In this document: piece by piece, positions 37,501 to 46,628 of the stretch
Layout of the letters: each line of letters starts with the position of its first letter
How positions within the stretch are numbered: position 1 is the first letter of the stretch
From: Hyaloscypha bicolor E
Lineage: Eukaryota; Ascomycota; Leotiomycetes; Helotiales; Hyaloscyphaceae
Assembly: GCF_002865645.1 (NCBI RefSeq)
Contig: NW_020194619.1
Location: 1,772,442-1,836,441 of the forward strand
Length of the DNA: 64,000 nucleotides
Direction: 5' to 3'
Notes under the pieces: model-generated
Database searches by the model: none
The model's input: the letters and a program-made list of their open reading frames with translations, nothing else
What the model was told of the DNA's origin: nothing
Made by a program: the position numbers and the translations under genes

Positions 37501-39242
37501 GCCTCATAACTCGTGGGACATTCAAATAAGGAAAATGAACTTAAGAAAATGCATACGTAATGCGTGGGGCATAAGATGCAGCAAGGCTTTGTTCCAAGCC
37601 GAGTCAGATTCGATTTCCTCCCGGTTGGCGATGAGCACGAAATCAGCCTGTAAAATGAACTCCACCAAGTTTAGCAGACACGAATGATAAGTCTTGATTC
37701 TGGTTGATATAGACATACCTTGAAACCATAGTCACGAATCGGTAAAAAAGCGTAAACCTTATGAGTCACGAGAATAGGCAATCTGCGTGGCCGTCGGGAG
37801 GATGAAGTGGGATTAGATTCAATTGATGGAAATGCTAACACAATTTCTGAAGTCGTGCGACCCTTCCGTTTTGGCTCTGGGGGAAGGTTGGAGACCAAGT
37901 ATCGAAATAGGATATAGGGTGAAGAGGCATCCGGTTCTAAATGGCGGCAGGGGAGCCCTATGTATGCGCTCATAACGTCATGGCGTCGTAGTGTTACATT
38001 CGAAGTCTGGTGGTCTGTAAACACCTCAATTTCCACTTCTTTCAGGTTTTGAAGGAACATTAAGAGCCTTCCATCTAATGCGTTCAGCTCCTGGACCAAG
38101 ATATTGAAATCTAGAGTTGGATGGAGCCGGAGGAAAATGGAAGTGAATCCGGCCAAAGGTTTTTCTGGAAATCGTGCCCAAACTGGAGTAAGCCTTCCTA
38201 GTGGCTCTTTATCGGTGAACATGAACGAGTAATGACCTGAACCGATGAACACAGAGCTTGAAACTCTGAAGACTGATTTGAAACCAATACCTTTCTCGCC
38301 AATTCGTCTCTGGTCAGCTTGGGATTCCACTTTTGAGCTACGCCCGATGCTGCAAATTGCCTCAACATCCGTCTTGCGAAAGCCAATTTCATTTGTATCG
38401 AACCGAAGAGTGCCGTTGCGGTAAGTAATTTTCATTTTAGGCGTGGCCGATGGCTTATATAAGTTGTCATCAGCGTTTTGGAACAGTTCTAGGAGGAAAT
38501 GCATCGGTTTCTGGTATAGATCCTTTGATATCCTGGTTCATTAGCTGACTTGATTCACTGGACAGAGGCGTACCACTTACAAGTCAAGGGCAGCCTCCAG
38601 ATCTTTTGCGTTCCTGCCACCGCCATGCTCGCGCTTCTCACTTCTGATGGCTTGAATATGAGATTGGGCTTCTGCTTCTGTTTCTGGAATGTCTGTGGAT
38701 GAGGAGACTATTCTCCTGCTTGCCTGAGTTGCGGCTTTCGCAGGGTACTCTTCACTGGAAATTGACGTGTTCTTTCTCCTAGTACCCTCGTGTTGAGATC
38801 TCTCAGAGTGGTTCTGGCTTTGGTTTTTCCTCGAAGAGCTGGGACTCGAGAAAAAGGAGTTCAGCCGCCTTGCGTGTCCTCTTTCGGGGTTGTATTCGCT
38901 TTTTGTATCTTCGCTTCTCAAAGCTCCTGGCGTTTTCCAATTATATGAAGCTGTGTTATCGTTGGGAAGGCTGCCTTGAATTTCTTCCTTTCCTTGTGAG
39001 AAAGGCCTTGGATCTTGTACATCATTCTTCGTCACGTGAAAGGATGGTTGACCAATCATATCTGGTGCAGCTGGCACAGTATTGTAAGTAGAGTGTACTC
39101 TCGAACCTCCCGAAGCCGGATTGAATGAACTTTCCAGCTCTTCTCTCAAGTTACGCGTTAAAGAAGTTGAATGCCTGACGGGGAGAAGTGGGGGGCTCGA
39201 AAAGGATTGATCATTGTGAGGGGGCTTCGGTGAGGTCCACAT
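31509..39242 (-). CDS. Giant GHKL ATPase - NOV_C (DUF3883) - HET fusion protein
   Basis: Eight exons join in phase into 2404 residues: 39242-38581, 38532-37719, 37647-37557, 37424-35771, 35709-35062, 35007-33987, 33931-33644 and 33545-31509. Residues 1-200 are polar. SHIQAIRSEK then leads into an HSP90-like ATP site of NO VEIN/sacsin type: HFLLELFQNADDNLY (about 232-246), DTNEIGF (about 266) and GEKGIGFKSVF (about 299). The long middle fits the NO VEIN-like scaffold. NOV_C begins in exon 7 (EYLPSTHWTSYLRSRSGH) and ends in exon 8 (LFADPWQLY). Exon 8 continues without a break into a HET domain: FVAISYVWG (about 1852-1860) and ILWADWICINQDD (about 1899-1911). The HET part has no in-frame ATG before its core, so a separate HET gene is unlikely. 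NOV_C's usual ExK reads IQVVP here. A role in non-self-triggered death is inferred. Confidence 0.85.
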
Positions 39243-41106
39243 TTCGCCGCTATAGAGAACTTAGCTCAATTAAGGTTCCTGGCTAACCTAGTAATCACCT
39301 CCGTTAAAGATAGAATAACGAATAGAGTGGGGGAAATTTTTTGGAGAAGAAATGTCTAAATAACTTCTCAGCCCAGCCTTATAACGAAGCTTGACCTAGC
39401 GCGCTAAGCTTCTTGGCTTTGCCAAATCTAGACACCGAGTATGAAGAAGGGGGAGTGACTCAAGCGAAAGGCAACTTTGCCAATAAGGCGCACTGAAACC
39501 CAAAACTTGCTAATTCCCAATCGAGCCCGTTTCCTCTCTAGCGAAGAACAATGTCACGTGATATATTTCCTTCTCCAACGATCAATCCATCGGAGCCATA
39601 GAATACACACAAATCGCTATCAAATTTGAGAGAAATGAGCACTGCTATTGCCAATATTCCTTCTACGCCATCGCTTTGGGGCTCGATCCTGCCCTCACTA
39701 GCGCTCGCCAGAACCATTTTTAGATTTAGAGTACTACAATTGCGAACACGTGGGGTTAAAAGACTGTGCCTCGAAGTGATTGCGTCTAAAGTATAATACC
39801 TTAGAACACTACAAGATAGCATATGTGCCTTCTCCGTACTTCCAGCTAAAGAAGTCCGAATTACAAAATTACAACTTGGACTGCTTGGTTTAAGGAACAC
39901 GAATTCAGCACGGTCTAAATTAGCGCCTCTTACACAGGTCCGGTAGGCATCGCATAGAAGCAGCTGGAAGATATATCACCGTGTCACTAAGGTTCTCGCA
40001 TAGGCAGGAGAAGCAGCGAATGATAGCGAGTTATTATTTGAGCATGTAACTCCGTGGCAGGCTAATTCAGCCTGAACCCCCCAAAAAATACGGTCCCAGC
40101 CCAGTCTGCGCTAAGCCCCTCTACCCCTAGCCCCCCACCCCCCTGCTCCCTCACCAACTGGCCGCCCGCGCAATCCCCCCCTCCTCCCCCACGCCCTGCA
40201 CCCACCCCAAAAATTATCGTACGGGCCTAAAAATTTGAGATTCTGAAAGCGCATACACGGTTTCGCAATCCTAGAACCAAAAATCTGTTAAAACAGCCTG
40301 TGGGGGCGGCCAAAAAGTGCTGCTTTCGCGCGCGCACATTGCGCTGGCGGATAGCGCCGAGGGCTTCAGGGTGCTAAGCGAGCCCTGTAGCAGGCGCTGC
40401 ACCCCTCTTACTTACCCCCTCGTCGCGCAACCATAACTCTAGCAATAGTAGTCGTAAAAACAAAAGAACTTTAGATTCTGATAGAGCAAAAGCTAATAGT
40501 GATTTCGATATGCGGCTTCTACTTAATTTTATTAAAGATTAGCTGCCGTAGGCAGCCGAGAAAAAAATTCAGATTTGCACGCGCAGCACGCTTTAAGCGA
40601 GACGCGCCCCTTGGCCAGGTAAGTAATACCTTATCTCCGGCCCCCTAGCGTGTTTTGGGACCGTAATTTTCTTGTCGTGAATGTCCTTTCTGTGGTGGTG
40701 GGGCCCTTACAAAATTGTGGTGGAAAGGGCGTGAATGGAGGGGCGATCAGGGAAGAAACTTAGCATAGAGCAATCCATAATTCCGGCTGTGAGCCGCTGT
40801 AATGCAGGGTCCCCCGCCCCCTCCCCTAACCAAACCCCCTCCGGACACTTCCAAATCTCAAAACAACCCAAATATCAAGTCCCTCTAATATAACTTTGAA
40901 AGAATATGAGACATACTTCTATACCACCAATTCATCTCGTATTATTAGTCACAAATGTAGTGAGTATTTGAAGCTTTTGAAGTGTCTGAACTGAGGCTGA
41001 GTTACAGTAGAGATAACCGAAACCTCGAAATAACTTAGTACAGTCAATTTCAATTCTTCCCAGCACTCTGGGACAATGAAACATTCCTTCTCCACCAACT
41101 TTAAAA
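39243..41106. other. Intergenic, about 1.9 kb, with a MITE-like element
   Basis: No gene is supported. The 39900-39538 minus frame has no domain and mixed composition. Runs of C and G occur at 40.08-40.20 and 40.80-40.85 kb. A 589-bp inverted-repeat element is listed separately. Confidence 0.5.
40083..40671. mobile_element. MITE-like element with terminal inverted repeats
   Basis: AAAAAATACGGTCCCA at 40083-40098 is mirrored by TGGGACCGTAATTTTC at 40656-40671 (13 of 16). Between them lies non-coding, GC-variable sequence with an internal inverted pair (CTTACTTACC / GGTAAGTA). Size and structure fit a non-autonomous DNA element. No target duplication could be made out. Confidence 0.45.
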
Positions 41107-42049
41107 TCACAAGTGCTTTAGCCCACCAGCAACTACCAAACTCTGCCCCGTAACAAATCCCGTACATGCGAACATACTCACCGCATTCGCGACCTCAACC
41201 GGCTTGCAAAGTCTCCCTAGCGGAATTGTCTTTACAACTCCCGGAACTGATGATTCATCCGGAAGCATACCTGTACCACCGACCATGGCGGGGGATATGC
41301 TGTTTACTGAGATGTTGAACTCCGCCAAGTGCGAGGAGAGATTCATCATCATAGAATTTAGGCCGCCCTTGGACGCTGCATAATCTATGGCAGTGGGTTA
41401 AAATTTTAGTTCATGGGATAAGAGTGCTGGAGAGGTACGTACGACATCCATTAATCCCGGCTCCATACGCCGCAATCGATGAGATGAAGATAATCCTTCC
41501 CCATTTCCGGCCCTTCATTCCCCCGATAACACCCTTCACGAGGAGAAATGACGCTTTCAAGTTGATATCCATCATCTTATCAAACTCACTTGTTGGGATA
41601 TCCCTGCCGTCCTCAATTAATCGCCCCCCTCTGTAAGTCAAGAGAAGGGGAAAGAAAGGACAATCTCACCAGATCTCAGAAATCCTCATCCCATACCCAG
41701 CATTACTGACCAAGATGTCTATCTCAGCACCGTGCTTCCCTTTAACCTCCTCAAATAGCTTTTCGATACTTTCTTCTAGGGTTAAATCTACTTGATGAAA
41801 TGAGACTCGAAGGCTGGGATAAAGCTTTTGGAGTGAGGTGGCGAGGGTTTGGAGGCTGGAAATGTTGGTTGAGTATGTGAGGGCGAGATGGGCGCCAGCC
41901 TCAGCAAATTGCGCCGCGCATGCTCCACCGATGCTGCCAGTGGTTAGTGGGAAGGGGAGGGAGGGGGGAAAGGGTATGAGAGCAACTGACCCTCCTGAAG
42001 CGCCGGTTAATAGGACGAGTTTATTTTTGATTTCGGTGCTGTCTATCAT
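41107..42049 (-). CDS. Short-chain dehydrogenase/reductase (SDR)
   Basis: The predicted protein has 253 residues in four exons: 42049-41991, 41933-41670, 41603-41443 and 41384-41107. It is an NAD(P)-dependent classical SDR, close in type to 3-oxoacyl-ACP-reductase-like fungal enzymes. The cofactor loop TGASGGIGG is split by intron 1. NAG follows (VSNAGYG), then the catalytic Ser region FISSIAAYG, and Tyr/Lys as YAASK, restored only after splicing intron 3. The C-terminal SPAMVGGTGM and FVTGQSLVVAGG blocks are typical. Intron 2 must end at the CAG before 41603, because the earlier CAG gives a stop. All catalytic residues are present. The substrate is unknown. The gene diverges from the solute-binding-fold gene at 42607. 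Confidence 0.88.
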
Positions 42050-42606
42050 TTTGGGAATTTTATTAGGGGGGTTAGAACGGAGAAAAGCAAGGATGCGTCT
42101 CTTTGAAAACTTTGTGTTTGGGGTGCGTTCTCATGCTAAGGTTCTCTTTAAGTTGGAACCCGAATGTGGAGTGTACTTCGGGCCGACGGAGGGGGCCCCT
42201 CGAAATTAAGCGAGCCTCTCCTCGCCCAACAATACCACGTAAAGTCGGGAAAACTCTATCAATTGAAGACAAGATCTGAAAAACTGAATGAATGGCAAGA
42301 GACACTCAGTGTTGTCTGTTCTTACTGTTTTCACATAGACAAAAGTCTCCAAGTTGGAGAGGCTGGCTGGGCTCGTCAGTCTATGGACCCCCTTTCACCG
42401 CACCCCACGTTAGAGCAGTCGCCGTCAAACGCCGCTGAGGGGATGCGGTAACACAACTCGGTATGAACGTTCGATACAGAGATAATCTCTCACATAATCC
42501 ACAGGCTGCGTGTCTCTCACATGATCAGTGTATCACCAAGTCAACTATCAAACTCCCCTTCACCAATCATTTTTCAGCTCCAGCTCGATAAGTCCGAAAA
42601 CTAGCC

Positions 42607-43658
42607 ATGGCATCTATTTTCCTTAAGCCCAACCATCCACCTCACTACATCGAAGCAATAGAAGTCTACCGCATTGCTCCAGACACCGACTCGCCCACCA
42701 AGCTTCGGATCGCGTCCGGCGGAGCAGGGCAGTCAGGCCTGATCCGCACCTTTGCAGAAGGGTTCATAAAGCATCATGTGAAGACCACAGGAGCAGCTCC
42801 ATTCGCAATTGCATGGATGGCATCAGATACAACTATGTCCTTCAACTCCCTGGCTCTCAAAGCAGTAGACATGAGCATCACGTACCACCCCGTAGCCGAA
42901 AAGACTGCGATACAGCAAGGTATCGCCGACCGCAGAGAATATATTTGGCGAGATCACTGGATGCTTGTCGGTCGGTGACAGATTCCGTTTCTTTCTTTCA
43001 ATACCAGAAATGCGAGTTGAGCTTACTTAACTCTCAGGTCCCAGATCTAACCCAGCGAATCTCTCAACTACCGGATCGCCTTCGATATATGACCTCTTCA
43101 CCCAACTCTTCCGCGCCTGTATAGAAACCCAGAACGCAAAAATTCCAATAAGATTTCTCTCCAGATACGACAAATCAGCTGCCAATATCAAGGAATCAAA
43201 TCTCTGGACGGCGATCGGCCAGACGCCTTGGTCTTACCCGCATTCTAGCTGGTATCATACTTATGTCGACTTCCCGTTCCGTGCACTTGAAGTGGCTGCT
43301 CTGTTGGGAGAATATAGTCTCGTTGACAAAGGGACTTGGTGGTCTGTGGAGCCTTGGATTAGGGAGAAGTTGATGGTCTTTGTATGAACTCCCGATGCTT
43401 TCTGTATGGGGCTGAGCGCTGACAATCACAATCGAATAGAAACTCGGTGAAGACGATGAAGATGACCCATTGCTGAACCCAGCTCACGCATTAGTCTCTT
43501 CGAAATCCGATAACAAGGAACTTGCACACGAGTTCGTAGATTGGCTGACCAGCGAGGATGGCGGTCAGGAGGTAGCAAGGACGTTCACCAAGAACGGTGT
43601 TGTGTTGTATTCTGCTGCACCTCCTAGAAAGGGACTTCTGTCAAAACCCAAACTTTGA
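42607..43658 (+). CDS. Periplasmic-binding-protein-like (tungstate/anion-binder type) protein
   Basis: The predicted protein has 308 residues in three exons (42607-42970, 43038-43381, 43440-43658). It has the fold pattern of PBP-like proteins related to bacterial tungstate/molybdate ABC-transporter binding proteins (PBP_like_2): LRIASGGAGQSGLIRTF near the start, then MDVSITYHP-like VDMSITYHP, DHWMLVG, the Tyr/Asp block SIYDLF, RYDKSAANIKE, and a Trp-rich GTWWSVEPW. No signal peptide or membrane segment is seen, so it is probably cytosolic. No transporter genes are nearby. The ligand in fungi is not known to me. The first intron uses a GTCGGT donor; the GP join (MLVG-P) supports it. It is convergent with the PDI-like gene, with only 28 bp between stops. 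Confidence 0.78.
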
Positions 43659-43686
43659 GAATTCAATTTCACAATCGGATGGATTA

Positions 43687-45035
43687 CTATAGCTCAGTGT
43701 GTTTGAGTTCCTCCCCTCCAGCTCCTAACGGCTGCACCTTCCCTTGCACGATGTCCATCACAAAACTCTCTACCGTCTCAGGCGTAATCTTCTTCTGGTC
43801 ATAAGGAAACGCCTGCCCATACATCGGGTTAAAAACTGCTAGTGCTGGAGACCCGGTATCCTGGATTCCGAGAGCGGGGAGCATGTGTCCGTATTCTACA
43901 GCATCGACTGTCACAAAATTTAGATACTCTTTGAATTTCTTGGCTAGAGGTTTCAGAGATTCGCGGTAGGTTTCGCGGTCTTGGGATGTGGGGGCGAAGT
44001 AGTAGACGAGGGACTTTCCGGCCTTGATTTCTATTGTTAGCTGAGATTTGGTTGGGAAGGAGAACATGCTTTCATGTATTTCAGCTCATTCCTGCGAGTG
44101 AACTCTCCAATTGAAGGCGCCGTCGCCGTCTCCAGGAAACTTTCCAGCACATCAATACCTGATGGGCCGGGTAGCACTTCCTGCTCTCCTTCCTTCGGTC
44201 TGTGTACCACAACACTGGGAATCTGTATATTTGCGGCTTTAGCCAGGGTCTTGTCCGAGGCAATACCGAAGGTAAATTTATCGTGGTTTCGGGACGCTAG
44301 CTCCATGAACGCTGCTTTCAATGCCTTCTCTTCTTCTGGGATGTATGCAATTATAACTGCTTCGTCCCCAGATTTGAACTCGGTGATGTTTTTTTGGTCA
44401 AGGGTAGAGACTACGGGAAGAACTGCGCGAAGAACTGCGCGGTTTAGGAAAGATACAATGCTGCCAGCGAAATCAATTGGCTTTGTCATGGAGCAAGAAT
44501 TTATCAGGCCGACTTACGCTGAAGCCTTTCGAGGGCCTTTGTACCTTCTCACCTTCTCGCTTCCATCGAATACCCGGATGGCGGGGTATGAGATCACGCC
44601 TTGTTCTTGACAAAGATCTGCTTCAGTTTTGCAGTCGACACTTAGCAGGGCTGTCTTCGTTTGCGATGTAGCTGCGAGCCATTCTGCTTCGAGTGCCTTG
44701 CTAGGTTCCCTGGAGAACTTGTCAGTTGACTTGACCCGCGGAGGAGCGAATTTACTCACGTCCAAGGCTGGCATTTCAATCCAAATGTTAGCATATTTCG
44801 AACATGGAACCAGCGACCGGGTGGAGACGGCATACCGCGACGACTGGGAAATCCGTTAGCATGGCTTGCCTGCCCACAACTGATGAGCGTCAACTGGTGA
44901 CTTACAAGCTACTAAGGCCAAAGGTTTCTCGTTGACAATATATTCGAACTTGGCTCTAGACACATGATTCCATCCCAGTGCTGATTTCACAGCAATCAGA
45001 TCCAGCAGACAGACAAGGAGGACTTTGGGCAACAT
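43687..45035 (-). CDS. Redox-inactive PDI-like ER protein (a-b-b' type)
   Basis: The predicted protein has 354 residues in six exons: 45035-44906, 44843-44836, 44767-44760, 44709-44518, 44460-44070 and 44022-43687. The signal peptide is MLPKVLLVCLLDLIAVKSALG. Splicing gives FVAPWTEPSKALEAEW, which aligns with the PDI a-domain FxAPWCGHCKxLxPEW. The CGHC motif is therefore TEPS, with both cysteines gone. Thioredoxin-like b and b' domains follow. The protein ends KHTEL, an HDEL-like ER-retrieval signal. It is shorter than PDI (about 500) because the a' domain is absent. It should bind proteins in the ER rather than exchange disulfides. Exons 2 and 3 are both 8 nt, each flanked by good splice signals. 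The last intron (44023-44069) fits only as GC-AG. It diverges from a P4H-like gene. Confidence 0.82.
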
Positions 45036-45615
45036 TCTGGGGCAGATTGAAAAGTTGGCGCCTGAAGCTTTCGATTGCGAGATTCTGAAGTTGTCCTGAG
45101 TCCCAGACTCAGGTTGGTCGAGAGTTTCTTCTCAAGTTGCGTGCAAAGTATAATTGTCTTCCGTCTCGCAGATGTCAATGGTGGAAAATGGTCGAGACGT
45201 TTTAAAATTTATATATATAAAAGTCCAAGTCTCGATCACAAAAATAAATTGAAGTCATGGAGGGGCAGTCGGGGTCAACCCTGAAAATGAACCCCTGAAG
45301 GCGCCACAACAGGGGTCTCGAAACGCCTGATCGCCGTGCATAAGCCAGGGGAAGCTCCTGTCACCCTGCATGCTGCAACATCATTGCTTCAAAAAGTCGC
45401 GAGTGGAACAAGGAAGGCTGAGAAGAGCGTCTCGAGAAGGTGATCGGATGAGCTGATTGCTGCGATGATTCCGAGGCCGTTGCAAAGTTGCAGGGATGAG
45501 GTCTGATCTCATCTGATAGCCCGATGGCAGGAAAAGGAGGGGAAATAATTTCGTTCGATTATTTCCATCTTCGTAGCTTCATCTTCGTCATTCAAAGCGA
45601 GGAGAACGGACAATC
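45036..45615. promoter_or_regulatory. Shared divergent promoter region (PDI-like / P4H-like)
   Basis: These 580 bp separate the two divergent start codons. No coding sequence is seen. Both products are predicted to enter the ER, so shared control from this region is plausible. No specific binding site was recognised. Confidence 0.4.
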
Positions 45616-46466
45616 ATGATGCTTTTTCCGAGATGTCTTTCCTTGCTCGTAACCGCGTTCTTTGCGAGCAATGTTCGAGGCAGCTCTGAGCAGGTCCCGC
45701 TGAGGGACTACAGCTGCCAACACCCTCCATACACAATCCACCTCTTCTCAAAAGCACCACTAGTAATCTACATCTCCAACTTTCTGACCCCCTCAGAACG
45801 TTCCCACTTGCAAGAAATCACGTTCGTCGCCTCTCCCCCTCCCTCTCACCACCAAACAACCACTAACAATCCCCAAGAAAAGGAACCTTCGCGCACTCCG
45901 CCGTGGCCGACGAATCCGGGCAAGAAGGCCTCCGTCAAACCCGAACCTCGCAATCCACCTCCGTAGCCCGCGACCCCATCGTCCGGTGCATCGAGTCGCG
46001 AGCTCTCCTCTTCCAAGGCTTCGACACGCCTCGTTCCCACCTCGAGCCCCTCCAACTCGTGCAATACGGAAACGACGAGCGATACCACCTGCACACCGAC
46101 TGGTTCACGGCCGCCGACCGCGCGACGCCCGACGTCGGCGGCAATCGTCTGACTTCCTTCTTCGTCTATGTAGCTGCGAGCAACTTGACCGGCGGGGGAA
46201 CGAATTTCCCGATATTGGATCAGCCGGATGATGAGCGGTGGTGCGAGTTTCTAGATTGTGATGAGCCGTGGGATAATGGGGCGACGTTTCGCCCGGTGCC
46301 GGGGAACGCGGTGTTCTGGCAGAATTTGATGGAGGATGGAGCGGGGGATTCGGCGACGATACATGCGGGTTTGCCGGTGACGAGTGGATATAAGCTTGGC
46401 ATGAATATTTGGACGAGACAGGGGCCTTTGGATGAGAAGTTTAGGGGGGCTGATGGTGAAGATTAA
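45616..46466 (+). CDS. Secretory-pathway prolyl 4-hydroxylase-like 2OG-Fe(II) oxygenase
   Basis: The predicted protein has 264 residues in two exons (45616-45821, 45878-46466; intron GTTCGT..CACTAAC..AAG). The signal peptide is MMLFPRCLSLLVTAFFASNVRG. The P4Hc domain shows RTSQSTSVARDP, LEPLQLVQYGNDERYHLHTDWF with the Fe-binding H-x-D, and a GGGTNFP strand. The distal His is in SATIHAGLPV, and a basic residue follows (SGYKLGMNIW) for 2-oxoglutarate. All iron ligands are present. It would hydroxylate prolines, or similar residues, in secreted or ER proteins. It is shorter than animal collagen P4H alpha and lacks the peptide-binding domain. The divergent neighbour is a PDI-like protein, and PDI is the beta subunit of animal collagen P4H. 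Confidence 0.85.
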
Positions 46467-46628
46467 CAGCTAGAGGGAAATCTTTGCGTGTTGCGTTGCC
46501 CTTTTTAGGTTGCGGTGTCTAGTGTGTGACCGTCGTTGGCTTTTTCGCTGGGCACTAAATCATAGGGAGAGCCAAGTTGCCTCCGTGATGAGGCTAGTGC
46601 TTCGATTTATACGATTGGTCTTCTTTCC

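Noticed and set aside
39538..39900. 120-codon minus ORF
   Set aside because: Opens on a non-ATG codon; composition is mixed, with no domain or splice support.
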